This document shows, one piece after another, positions 11,294-22,406 of a DNA stretch of 64,000 bases (position 1 is the first letter of the stretch; each line of letters opens with the position of its first letter). Source of the stretch: Tricholoma matsutake (lineage: Eukaryota > Basidiomycota > Agaricomycetes > Agaricales > Tricholomataceae); the NCBI GenBank assembly GCA_026075535.2, contig AP026547.1, forward strand, positions 1,922,001-1,986,000, written 5' to 3'. Under the pieces are notes generated by a model. That model did no database searches, was not told the DNA's origin, and worked only from the letters and a program-made list of their open reading frames with translations. Both the position numbers and the translations under genes were made by a program.

Positions 11294-14200
11294 CTAAGTT
11301 TGAATCTCGAAAGTAATTCCGAGAGAGTCTCTAAATTTCCTGAATAGGACGGCGCCAAGGTTCTTTGTGAACATGTCAGCCGGATTATCACTTCCAGGAA
11401 TGAAAACGACTGTGACTTTGTCATTTTCTATGCATTCGCGGGTGTAGTGGTAGCGAATGTCTATATGTTTGGTCCTTCTTTCCTGAACTGGATTTGATCC
11501 AATAAAGATGGATCCTTGATTATCAGCGCAGATTGGTACGTGCTTCAGTGTATATCCAAGTTCCTGGAATAAGGACTCTATCCACACTATCTGCCGACAA
11601 GTGTCGGAGAGAGCCATGTATTCGGCTTCTGTGGATGACAGTGCTACAGTTTTTTGTAAACGGGACTGCCAGCACACAATGCCACTCGCCAGAGTAGCAA
11701 AGTAACCCGTTGTAGATCGGCGCTTGACTGTGTCAGCTGCCCAATCAGAATCTGTGAAGGCCTGTAGCCCCTCGGATTTCTCTCCATCATAGACCATACT
11801 GTACTTCTGGGTTCCCACCAGATAGCGCATTATGTACATTGCTTTGTCTAGATGTTCTTGGCTAGGATTAGCCAAGAATTGTGACATCTTGATTACCATG
11901 TAAGCGATATCAGGTCGCGTTCCGAGCATCAGATACAATAAAGATCCGATCACAGACTGATATTTTGATCTAAGCGCCGTGTTTGGCGTCGCTGTGTTCT
12001 CCGACGGTTTGTAGCCAGTCGGGAGCGGAGTGGGGGCAATCTTGGCATTTGTCATCTCGAACCTCTCAAGCACTTTGGCGAGATATTCTGTTTGATCGAG
12101 TTTGACTTTTGCAGCGGTCTGGGTGACGCGCATGCCTAAGAATTCCGTGACTTTTTCAGTACTACGGCACTCCCAATGCTTCAGGCAAGCATTCTTCTTT
12201 TCATCCACAAGTTTCTTGTTCTTGCCCATGAACAAGCCATCATCAACATAGACTAGCGCAATAACGATGCTGCCTGTCTTAGGATCCTTGTGTATGAAGA
12301 TGCCGGCATCGGAGCTGGCGCGCACAAACCCAATGGTGCGCATAAATGCCTCTAGCTCTCTCCACCATGCTAGTGAAGCCTGTTTAAGGCCATACAATGC
12401 TCGGCGTAAGCGCATTACTTTGCGCTCTTTACCCTCGGGTTGATCCATATAGATCTCCTCATCAAGTTTGCCGTATAAAAATGCGGTTTTTACATCTAGA
12501 CCGGTCATATACATGCCTTCTAGAGACGCAAGGGCAAACATGAGGCGTACGGTCTCGTAGCGGACTACTGGTGAGAAAATCTCATCAAAGTCAACGCCTT
12601 CGACTTGTGAAAAGCCTTTGGCCACGAGTCTGGCTCGTTTTCTTCCGTCCGATTTCACAGAGAAAACCCATCTATTTTTGATCGTTTTTCGATCATGTGG
12701 AAGATCAACGATGTCATAGACTTGTCGCTTGCGAAGAGCCTCTAACTCTTCACGACAAGCCTGTTTCCACTCAAGTTGCTGCTGCCGGGGTAGGCGCGCA
12801 ATATCGCGAAATTGGTTTGGAACTAGGCTTTTTCCGCTTGATGGTGTGACTGCTTTTGACAACAGCCAGCGGATAAGCTCATCTCCACCTTCCTTGGTTA
12901 TCTTTTTAATATAACCTGCTTCGTCCGGTTCCCCCATTGGGTGATCATGTTCTTGATTATTGGAATCGGGCACACTCTCATGGGGTGCCGAACTCGGTCC
13001 AGTAACTGGTTCTTGCTGTTGAGGTCGTGGTCGTGTTCGGTTATGATCCGAATCTTGACCCACAGACTTCTTCCAATATCGATCATGCACAATGTCTCTC
13101 TCTATGTCAGAGGGGAGTCGCTGTTCTCCATAGGTATTGCCGGGACAGTTTGGGATTTTCCTCTGCCTGCCTGATCGACGGGGCAATTGATGCCATTCCT
13201 GTTGATCTTCACATCTTGGACGAAAGTCCTCAGTGCTAACTGGAGGCGGCAGAGGAGGAGCGTTAGTCGCATCGTCATGCGCCTTTTGCTCGCTTGGTAA
13301 ATCATCATCATCATCTTCTGATGATGGAGGAAGGGGCGGATTTTGTGGCGGTATAGGGTCATCGCCATCCATTCCAGATGAGTGGTCGTCATCTTCTGGT
13401 TCTGGTGGAAAATCACCAAGGTCTGTCTTGGCAGGAGTTTTAGCTCCGGGACAGCATGGGAACATCGTTTCATCAAATAGTGCCGTAGCACCAATGAATA
13501 TTGCGCCGTTTCGTCGCATGAAACGATATGCTTTAATGCCATCTTCTACTCCAAGGTACGTCATTAGCTCCGATCGAGGAGACAATGTTGTTGGACATTT
13601 TTCCTTTGGTAGATAGACATAAGCACCGCAACCGAAGACCTTCAGATTGTTTAGATCTGGGCGGACCTTTGTCAGGTCCTCAAAAGGTGTCAGCCATTTC
13701 AGGCGCTTTATTGGGGTTCAGTTGTATAAATGTGTTGCATGTTCTATGCAAAATTCCCACCATGATTGTGGTAGACAAGCGGTGAATCGCAGGGTTTGCG
13801 ACTTTTCCATTATTGTCCTTATAGCGCGCTCTGCGCGCCCGTTCTGTTGATGAACGTGGGGTGCAGACATCTCTATTTTGATGCCTAAATCCTTGAGCTG
13901 TTTTTGTAGCTCACGATCCTTGAACTCCCCCCCTGGATCGACATGCCAGCGCTTGATTGTAGCGCCATATTGGGTCTTAGCCATCGCTTGAAATTGTCTA
14001 ATCGCTGCAGCAGCGTCAGATTTCTTTCTAAGGCATTGGACCCAAATATGTGACGTTTTGTCATCCAGATTGTCATCCAGAAATACAATGAAGTATTTAT
14101 GTTTGTGGTACAATAGTACCGGGAGTTCCTTTAGGTCGGAATGTATTAATTCAAAGGATTTGTCAGCTCGTGAGTCTGACTCGGGAAAAGATTTTGAGGT

Positions 14201-15424
14201 CATTTTCCCTTCTGCACACCCTGGACATATAATTTTGTCTTTAGGAATAATTAAATTCCTTGGGAATTTTATGGTGCTTTTAGGCATTTTCCCTAGCGCC
14301 TCTTTGGATGGGTGTCCAAGTCGCCTATGCCAAGTCAAGTAGTCAGCGACATAAATGGTCGCGACATTAACCTTTTTGGTGCTCAATATATGAGTCCGAG
14401 CCCAATAGATCGTGTCATTCCTCCTTAGAGGGACACAATGCATGATTGGGTTTCCATGCTCGATGAATGAAATGTATGCAGAGGAACCACGCACATCACT
14501 TCCGTCTTGTAAAAAGACCCCCATTGACATCAATCGAGTATTAATGTCGGGTATGTAGTAGACGGGGTATAGTCGCGTTTCACGCGTCTCTGACTTCCCA
14601 TTACATACTACCTGGTGCCTAATGAAGACTGCTCCTTTTCCTACTATATGAGTAGTACCAGTGGCCGTTTGGACCAAGGTAGAGTCCTTTCTCGGTAAAG
14701 GCTCGTAAGAAGCGAAATCTTTCATTTCACCAGTGAAGTGTTTTGATGCGCCTGAATCCATGATCCAGTCAGCACCTTTCTTACAATCTCCCTTTGCACA
14801 CATAGCACATATATTAAGATCTACATAATTCCATGATACATTTAATAGCGGTAAAATTTCACATGAAAAGTTCGCTGTATTCATAGGAATTTTAATCTTA
14901 GTGCTTGTGGCAGGGAAAAGGACTGACCTGTCATCATACGCCCCTGTGTCAAGGGGTTCATCGACGAGCATTTCGTCGATGGCTTTCCACACTTCCTTGT
15001 CAGTTACTGGAGGTTCGGATCCAAGGGAGACGGTATCGTCTTCTACCTCCTCGATCGTTGCCTCGGTTTCTGGCTCTATCCTCCTTCTCTTACCTTCTCG
15101 CACCGTAAGGTGCTCTTCCAGCGGTTGCAGGTTTTTCGCGCTGCGCGGAAGTTGCATGCGCTCGAGGGTGTCTCGAGCTTGCTGGTATTCGGTGTAAACC
15201 GAGCGAGAAGAGGAGGCCGCGCCCGTGTATGCCTGTGCAGGCAGTCGGCGGCGAGGATCCCTTGTGGGAGTGTGTTCGCGTCGCTCGATGCGCTGTATGA
15301 GCGGCATCGGCGGTATGATGGTGCCATTACCATTTATGGTGGTAAAGGCGTTGGAGGCGAGGTGGGTATGTTTCTCCTTTGGCTTCTCCTCCTTAGTCTT
15401 TCTGTCCCCACGTCGTCCACGTTT
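11294..15424 (-). pseudogene. copia pol: protease, integrase, reverse transcriptase, RNase H
   Basis: The frame is continuous with gag. In order it shows the protease motif WIMDSGASKHFTG, the integrase zinc region (WHRRLGHPS and CPGC), and the integrase core with D in IHSDLKEL, D in HVDPGGEFKD and E in NGRAERAIRTI. A Ser/Pro-rich linker precedes the RT (GVDFDEIFSPVVRYETVR, GLDVKTAFLYG, LVYVDDGLFMG), then RNase H (ALSSTEAEYMALSD). A TGA at 13716-13718 falls where copia elements have Asn-Arg-Thr-Pro, so it was probably CGA. Otherwise the frame is open from 16189 to 11294 (1632 codons). One C-to-T change separates this pol from being intact after the gag stop. Confidence 0.93.
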
Positions 15425-16189
15425 TCAGGATGAGTCTCCGTTGCTGTTTTGCCCTTCTTTGGGCTGCCATTTTGGGTTTCCCCCCTTGCGCTTAACAGCG
15501 GAAAGTTTGTTGGCCTGAGGCTGGCCAGCGGGCTTTCCAACTGCTGTGCGCCTTGAGGCTTCAGCAACAATGGAGTCCTTGACATGTTTAAATGTCAAGG
15601 CGCTAGTGGCGGTCGTGTTAAGGACCGTTGCAGACAATGAGTCGTACTCACGCGGCATCGCAGCAAGTAGAATCATCGCCTGTACTAGCTCGGGGATGGC
15701 GACGTTAGCAGCCGTGAGGCGCTCAAATTTGTCTGCCATTCTTGCAATCTCCGGTGCGGGGTTCGCAGCCGGGATTTTGATTGTTATTGCGGACCTAAAG
15801 TCCGAAAAGACTTGGGAGGGGCCATCCACACCATAATCAGTGCGAATTAGAACCCACACCTCCTCAGCAGTGTCCTTTGTGTTGGCACGCTGCCGAATGG
15901 AGGGGGCCAGGTGGAGCACTAGGCTACCAATAGCCTGGTCGTTTTTGTTGCTCCAGGTCTGGAGCTTGGCATTAGCATCCGCTACCAAGGTAGCGTTCGT
16001 CGCCGTCAAGGGAGGCGCCGGGGGCGGTTTTTGCTCCGCCCCGCTAGTTATTTGCCAGAGGCCCTGAGACCTGAGCCACGCCTTCATTGAGTCGGCCCAT
16101 AAGATGTAATTTGATCCATCGAAAGTTTGAACGAGTTTTTCAAGAGTTGAAGACATGATTCTGTGGTGGCAGCTGTTAAAAGCGCTCAA
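15425..16189 (-). CDS. copia Gag-like N-terminal region
   Basis: This 254-codon segment starts at the ATG near 16189 and resembles copia Gag (UBN2/retrotran_gag family), with FDGSNYILWADSMKAWLRSQ and LVQAMILLAAMPREYDSL. It ends in a TGA at 15425-15427. The same frame then continues open with KRGRRGDRKTKEE into pol, so gag and pol were one frame. No CCHC zinc knuckle is visible before the TGA. An alternative ATG lies 11 codons downstream (SSTLEKLVQTF). The TGA could be a mutated CGA, which seems likelier than programmed readthrough given the other CGA-to-TGA changes in the window. Confidence 0.85.
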   Translation of the reverse strand: MSAFNSCHHRIMSSTLEKLVQTFDGSNYILWADSMKAWLRSQGLWQITSGAEQKPPPAPPLTATNATLVADANAKLQTWSNKNDQAIGSLVLHLAPSIRQRANTKDTAEEVWVLIRTDYGVDGPSQVFSDFRSAITIKIPAANPAPEIARMADKFERLTAANVAIPELVQAMILLAAMPREYDSLSATVLNTTATSALTFKHVKDSIVAEASRRTAVGKPAGQPQANKLSAVKRKGGNPKWQPKEGQNSNGDSS

Positions 16190-16391
16190 TCAGTCTTTTT
16201 ACTCAATAAAACACGTTTAACGTTCTCAGGAGAAAACACTCCTTCAGAGTGGTTAACCCTAGTCAACCTAGGTTTTATATGCAGCTCGCAGGGAGCGCAA
16301 TGCAGCTCACGAAGAGCACAAGGTTATAAATTTGGAGATGATGAAGTCTACATCGTTTGCAGCTAATTAAAGCGCGTTCGCGACATGCCCA

Positions 16392-16406
16392 GCAGGGCCC
16401 ATAACC
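16392..16406 (-). promoter_or_regulatory. copia primer-binding site: half-tRNA (initiator tRNA-Met)
   Basis: Directly inside the 5' LTR the plus strand reads GCAGGGCCCATAACC. This is the anticodon arm of eukaryotic initiator tRNA-Met, with CAT anticodon at 16400-16402. The minus strand therefore complements an internal part of the tRNA, not its 3' CCA end. Drosophila copia and yeast Ty5 prime in this way from a cleaved initiator tRNA. Spacing to the LTR is zero. Confidence 0.88.
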
Positions 16407-16678
16407 TGTTGGAGCAGACTATATACGCTGCACAGGGGAAGAGACAACACGTTCCTTACAACCTACCTGGGGTTTAGTTAGACTTACAGCTAGGGTTAGC
16501 AGAGGTAAGAACACTGTATTCCTACTACGGTACAGGTTCTCCTTATATACATAATATTAAGGATGTCACATGACTTGGGAATGTGTTTACCGCATGTATG
16601 CGCAGTAAGCGCAGTAACATGTGTATGCTGCATGTATCGCCTCATGTATACAGCATGCATCAGGGATTAATTTCAACA
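16407..16678 (-). repeat. 5' LTR of copia element
   Basis: This 272-bp LTR on the high-coordinate side is upstream of gag. It should carry the promoter, but no clear TATA box could be assigned. It keeps CpG at four sites where the other LTR has, or this one has lost, the CpG. Confidence 0.95.
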
Positions 16679-16683
16679 CCATT
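16679..16683. repeat. target-site duplication of the copia element (CCATT), right copy
   Basis: It matches 10985-10989 exactly, and the exonuclease gene resumes from here. Confidence 0.95.
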
Positions 16684-17141
16684 GATATTGCCCCATCTCG
16701 GCCTATTCCACCAACTTTGTCAGGTCTCCCTTTGGTATTGCCTCCACAGTGTTCAAAAAATCAGCTACCAACCCCAAGTACATCTCCTGAAGAATTGGAG
16801 CTTGAGCCCGAGCAGGTGCTCCACACCACTTTGCCGACTGCAGGTGGTATTATGTGTGTCTTAAATTTGTGACACTTGCCAAGCTATCTAAATTATATTA
16901 CAGAATCCCAGATACTAGTGATTCCAGGCCTACAAAACGGCGACGGGTGGTCCCCGAAAGCCAGCGGAAACGGAAGGCTATCCGCACATGCCGTCGATGC
17001 CGAGAAGAATCGTGTGCCGGAAACAATGACATTCGAAAATGCCGAAAGGAATGCACGGTGGCCTGTAAAAAGTGTGGCCAGTTTAGTGGATGTCGAGGTG
17101 TGGATAATGGAAAAGATTGCACAGCGGCACTTGCGGGGTAA
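16684..17141 (+). pseudogene. exonuclease gene, 3' part: proline-rich linker and C-terminal Cys-rich domain
   Basis: After the copia element the frame continues with a Pro/Ser-rich stretch, an intron (GTGGTATT to the AG near 16911) and a last exon. This encodes PTKRRRVVPESQRKRK, a basic likely nuclear signal, and then CRRCREESC, CRKECTVACKKCGQFSGC and CRGVDNGKDC. The nine or so cysteines suggest a zinc-binding tail, possibly for nucleic acid binding. The stop is at 17139-17141. The same basic-plus-Cys tail ends other members of this agaricomycete family as I remember them, so the gene was full length before the copia insertion. Confidence 0.75.
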
Positions 17142-17751
17142 CCTGCATGATATTCATGATGGTGCCGAGTCCGCAACGGATTCATCAATCTTTCCTTTTT
17201 TTAGTTCTTTTTTTTCGATTTGCATCTGTTTATACCCAGTAGAGTGGTCGGAAAACCACGAAAAGGCTCCTTACCTTTGGAACCCGCCTTTACGACGAGT
17301 AAATTACTGGTAAATAAAGGCACGGTAAAAAAATACCTATTTTTTCCGCAACCCTACAGATCTTACATAAGTGTAAGTACATGTAACAGTTTGTTGACAA
17401 TTTGTCAACTATGCACATGACCAGAAACTACCATATAAGGCAGGAAGAGGCACCAAAAGCTCCGACTATATACAAAAGTCCTGTTCCGCCACCCCCTTGT
17501 CTCCTCATACCTATTACAAAACATGCTCACGAGGTGGCCTTGGGGAGTAGGGTATAAAGATATGCATTCAAAATAGCAGTAGGTGCTTCTACAGAGTGTT
17601 TTATAATGTTTTCAGAAGGTTTAAAGCCATCTAGCAGCAGCTAGCAGCTCTGAATGTTAGGCAACTTAGGGCATGGCTCGAGCGGCTCTGGACGGCGCGG
17701 CTCAACGGCTCGGGGCTCGAAGCCGCGCCGTTGGCAACACTAGTTATGCAT
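17142..17751. other. intergenic, with GC-rich hairpin at 17692-17731
   Basis: No gene is seen. A perfect 11-bp inverted repeat (ACGGCGCGGCT at 17692-17702 and its complement at 17721-17731) sits in a locally GC- and CpG-rich patch. This contrasts with the CpG-poor transposon DNA on both sides. Confidence 0.6.
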
Positions 17752-18339
17752 TTATGAAGAGAGTCCGAAGTCGACTGTATTTGAATCTTCACATGAATCG
17801 TCGCTTGAATCGACTTCCGGATCGTCTTCTTTGACCGCCACTATTATAATAAGTGGCCGAGCACGATTGCATACCTGGTCCATCACTCGTGTCCAAGGCC
17901 AAAACTTCATTGTCTCGCGCCTAGGTGGCGCGCCAGTTCCAGGATCTATATGTAAATGTCCTACAGCGTACCGTGCATCCTTGGCGTTCGAGCTCTTAAG
18001 AGATAGACCGAAAGTTTGTTGAAAGTTTGTGTTTCTCTTGCGCCCATTTGTATTATGTACGTGCCGTGGTATATTTAGGGCGGCGCCCGGTGGAGCCCCG
18101 TGGCTGAGGGCTTTTATGGAAGGTTTGGATGACGCTGAAATCTGGTGAGGAGATGGAAGAGGTGGAGATGGGAAGATTGGAGGCGGGTGTGCAGAATTAG
18201 CAAATAGGGGAGTGGGGTGTGGAGAGGTGGGGGGAAGACAAATCAGTGCTTGGGTAGCAAACTTCTGCCTGTTTATGTTCCCCGTGTTTTTTTGTGGTCT
18301 ACTTACATGGCGCTGGCTGACATTTCTTAGCCCAAGGGC
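17752..18339 (-). CDS. long open exon of an unrecognised gene
   Basis: The minus strand is open for 195 sense codons from 18339 to a TAA at 17752-17754, with no ATG near its start. If real it is therefore a 3' exon. A possible acceptor is the CAG near 18319-18326. The product is Pro/Ser-rich first (LPPTSPHTPLPYF, PPIFPSPPLPSPHQ), then contains RYAVGHLHIDPGTGAPPRRE, MKFWPWTRVMDQ, ARPLIIIVAVKEDDPE and an acidic end. Its CpG-rich composition resembles the nearby histone gene more than the transposons. I recognise no family, and a chance open frame in biased sequence is possible. Confidence 0.4.
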   Translation of the reverse strand, partial: ALGLRNVSQRHVSRPQKNTGNINRQKFATQALICLPPTSPHPTPLFANSAHPPPIFPSPPLPSPHQISASSKPSIKALSHGAPPGAALNIPRHVHNTNGRKRNTNFQQTFGLSLKSSNAKDARYAVGHLHIDPGTGAPPRRETMKFWPWTRVMDQVCNRARPLIIIVAVKEDDPEVDSSDDSCEDSNTVDFGLSS

Positions 18340-18600
18340 CTAGCTAGGATTGTCAAAGTCACACATTACACAGGACAAATTTTCAGGATTTTTCGACAAC
18401 TCATATTTTCGGTCGTAGAAACATATAGACATACATTATGAATGGTACAAGAGTCCATCATAAGAGATAGATATGATCACATGGACGAATGAATGCTGTC
18501 GATAAAACCGACTAGAGGAACAAAGTGAGAGCTTATTTTGAAGAACGGTCACGAAAAAGAGACTTACACCTAACATCATCACCCGCTTGGCACAGTCTTC

Positions 18601-19094
<494 letters not shown>

Positions 19095-20090
19095 TGTTAC
19101 TGTAGTTGGATGTAGTGTTCTTAAGGGGATTCAAAGTGGCGGTCGGGAGTGAGGACCGACTGGCGATTCTTGAGAAGGAGATGGTGGTGGTTGAACGTTG
19201 AACGTTGGGAGTTCGTTGATAGACGCGCTTTACATAATTATATTTGTTGGGCGACTAGTTGGTGTTGTTGACATGAAGCTATCGTTCACGCATCGAAATG
19301 TGGACAAATATCCGAGTCACCAAAATTACCTTGCTTGCAAGGTCTCTGGTTTTCCGATCACTCTACTGGGTATCAACAGAGGCAAATAGCACAAAAAGAA
19401 CTAAGAACGATTTTGTATGTGAGTGCCTCACCTACGGAATGGGGAGCTTGCTTAGGTTTTGCTCAAATTCAAAGTCAGTCGGCAAGCACCGTTGCACACG
19501 CTGCATGTCTCACGGGGGCTTTAATTCCCACGGGGGTTACAAAAACCAAAGAACTACAAAACCAGCATTGCTTACCAATCATCTGCACTTTGGCTCAGTA
19601 GCATAACAAAGGGGAGTAAGCTCCCCAAAAATCAGAAAGAATTGATAGATCCTTTCCCTCATGAGTTGTACTGTGCTGGGTCAGGAAGTGGGCCACCCTG
19701 TGTAGTGGGCCATTCTGTAATTTATGACCTTTGTAGAGTACCAAATCCTATTGTGTTGGGATGAATGACAAGAACTATATTGAGTGTTGCCTCGAACAGC
19801 TGCTTGGATGGCTGCATTGCTGAGTAAGATAGTCATCATTCATAATTGACAAGATCACATGTCATAAACATTACTTTGCATGACAAATTGAAAAATTCAC
19901 TAAGGCCTTGTAATGGGCAACTTTTAACCAAATCTGCACCCAAGGAATTGAGCAGAAAGTGAAAAACTTCAATCTCTCAGAGCTGAAATTTTAGATTTGT
20001 ACGAATTGAGCAAGGAGTTATTTTTAATAGCTATATTTAGCCCCCAGCCAAATTTAGGTCAACAGCAAAAACCTTAACGTGTCGTGTACA
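19095..20090. other. H4 upstream region, then gene-free repeat debris
   Basis: Reading leftwards into H4, an AT-rich TATA-like patch (near 19220-19235) is followed by a pyrimidine-rich stretch, which would fit the histone promoter. No divergent H3 gene is found. From about 19340 the sequence holds a diverged relative of the 5654 repeat and short open frames without recognisable domains. Confidence 0.4.
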
Positions 20091-22406
20091 ATGCCTATGC
20101 TCAAGAAAATGAAGTTTCTGACAAATCTAGGAAGATGGGCTGGCAGAAATAGCAAGAAACGCAAGTGTGAGCAAGAAGAAAAGGAAAATGTGAGTCTGAT
20201 AATTGATTTGATGTGTTGCGACACATCATTAAGCTATACTTAGATACCTGGTCCTTCACTGAAGAAAGCCACACCAGTGCCATCCACGCCAATCTGGAAT
20301 GGCTGTTGGGTGACCCTGTGCCAGCACCTATTGTGACATTGCCATGTGAAGTAATGCCAAGATTAACTGGCAAAACTTTGGGCTTCCCTGACACCCTTAC
20401 TGAATGCGAGAATGGATTGTGTATGGAACAGGGTGTGGGAGAACTGCTCACCGATGGCACTGGGATTGATGGATCCATAGCAATGCTGGATGTTGACATG
20501 GTGGAAACTGCACCAGACAGCACTGCAGACATGGGAGGCAATGATGACTTGGACGATGACAACGATGAAGAACCTGAGTTTCAATATGAGAAAAGTGGAA
20601 CTTACAGTAACAATAGCAGAAGCAGAAGCAGCTTTTGCAGATATCAAGAAACTTTTAAAGCCACCCCAAAAGAAAGGTCCGGGATATGATCACCATGGCC
20701 TTGATGAACTCACGCACAGCCGTGTTGAGGCCATGAGAAAATTCTTATGGAAGTATAATAGTATATTCCAGGGAATAGCACTGCATGATGGGGTTCTGGA
20801 TCATTGGAGACTGCACATGATCATGAAAGGGGGGCTTACCATGCATGTCTACTCTGGGAGTGGACCCATGCATACATTGCCAATAGAAACGACTTGCCGA
20901 AGAACACCTATGGAACCTGGAAGACTTCAATGCTTGATGATGAAGATTTGGCACAGATGATCCACTTACATCTTCAGTCTTTGGGACCATGGATCCGAGC
21001 ACAAGATGCGGTTGACTTTGTAAATAAACCCAAGATGCAGGCACAGTTTGGATTGAAGAAATCAATTTTGCTCTCAATGGCTACATGGTGGATGAAGCAC
21101 TTAGGATACAGGTGGACACTGGCTCCTGGTGGTCAGTATGTTGATGGACATGAAAGGAAGGACATTGTTGATTACCAGCAGAAGAAATTTCTTCCAAGGT
21201 GGATGAGTCTTGAAGAATGGACATGGAAATGGAAAGAAGATTTCCTTGATGAAGCAATTGGCAAGCAGCTGCAAAATTGCCATATCGTCATCTGGTTCCA
21301 TGATGAATCCAGATCATCAAAAGCTTTGCTGGGTCCACAAGGATGAAACCGCTGTCCCATGCCCCAAGGGTGAGGGTGCTTCACTTATGGTTGCAGATTT
21401 TGTTTCAGCAGACTATCAGTGGCTATGCTCCCCTGACAAAACCAAGGCAGCTCAAGTGTTTTTCAAGGCTGGGAAAAATCATGAAGGTTACTTCACAAAT
21501 GGAGACATTCTGAACCAAACCACCACTGCAATGGACATCCTCACCAAATTCTACCCAGACGATGAACACAAGTTTGTATTTGACAATGCAATGACACACA
21601 CAGCAAGATTGGACTCAGCGTTATCTGCCTGTCAGATGCCAAAGGGTACCAAAGCTGTCAGGGAATTTTGGGGAGCCATCGTACCAGTTCTTGATAGCAA
21701 TGGGAACCAGGTATATATGTGAGATAATAATGGAAAGCTTACCAGGAAGCCAGCAAAAATGAAAATCCACATGGACAATGCTACATTCAATGATGGATCC
21801 TCACAGCCACTTTATTTCCCTGACAACCATCCAACTTCTCCCAGGTGTTTCAAGGGTATGGCTGTGTTCCTTGAGGAGCATGGAATGATTAATGAATCTA
21901 AGCTTTGATATGAGTGCCCTGGCTTCAAATGCAAACCTGGTGTGACAGATTGTTGTTGCTGCCAAGCCTTGTACACACAGCCAGATTTTGTTGCAGTTGA
22001 ATCTCTTCTGGAGACTCATGCTTGGGTGCGAGGATTTGAAATTCTATTCCTGCCAAAATTTCACTGTGAGCTCAACTTTATTGAACAATGCTGGGGGTAT
22101 GCAAAGTAGAAGTACCATGAATTTCCATCCTCATCAAAAGAAGCAGATCTCAAGAAAAATCTTCTTACAGCATTGGAGATGGTGTCACTGGACAAAATGT
22201 GCAGGTGAGTCTCTTAATTCAAAAATGTTATTGTATTGAATCATATCATCAGATATTCATATCAGTCACATCATTTTATGCATGCTTATCATGATGGTCT
22301 TAATGGCAAAGATGCAGCATGGGCATGTAAGAAATACAAAGGTCACCATGTTATTCCTAAGACCCTTATGGCTTCTTTTGATAGAACAAATACTATATCT
22401 ACTTAA
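20091..22406 (+). pseudogene. DDE transposase, IS630/Tc1-like in its last motif (decayed)
   Basis: The ATG at 20091 starts a basic peptide (KMKFLTNLGRWAGRNSKKRK), followed by a likely intron and an acidic stretch. Later parts show HIVIWFHDES, HKDETAVPCPKGEGASLMVA, FVFDNAMTHTARLDSA, KIHMDNATFNDG and finally FLPKFHCELNFIEQCWGYAK. That last block corresponds to the PDxNPIEExW region carrying the third catalytic residue in Tc1/IS630 transposases. An intron (GTGAGT near 22205 to CATCAG near 22252) precedes the C-terminal AAWACKKYKGHHVIP. A frameshift near 21310 and several TGA codons disable it. Related genes are abundant in agaricomycetes. Terminal repeats were not found. Confidence 0.72.

Larger units (their letters stand above)
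10990..16678 (-). mobile_element. Ty1/copia LTR retrotransposon, near-complete, 5689 bp
   Basis: The element has two 272-bp LTRs beginning TGTTGGAGC and ending TTCAACA on the plus strand, a 5-bp target duplication, a primer-binding site, a polypurine tract and one long gag-pol frame on the minus strand. The LTRs differ at 5 of 272 positions, so the insertion is fairly young. The protease-integrase-RT-RNase H order defines it as copia. It splits the host-side exonuclease gene. Two in-frame TGA codons are the only obvious coding defects. Confidence 0.95.

Noticed and set aside
15425..15427. Programmed UGA readthrough between copia gag and pol
   Set aside because: The frame is continuous, which would allow readthrough, but a second TGA in the integrase and many CGA-to-TGA changes elsewhere make mutation the simpler explanation.
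16391..16406. Possible tRNA-Met gene
   Set aside because: Only the anticodon arm is present, directly next to a LTR; no acceptor, D or T arms surround it. It is the primer-binding site.
17831..18022. Plus-strand 63-residue frame beside H4
   Set aside because: It overlaps the much longer minus-strand open frame and has no features of its own.
19335..19601. 88-residue plus-strand frame near the repeat at 19355
   Set aside because: No recognisable domain, and two overlapping frames of similar length exist; treated as repeat debris.
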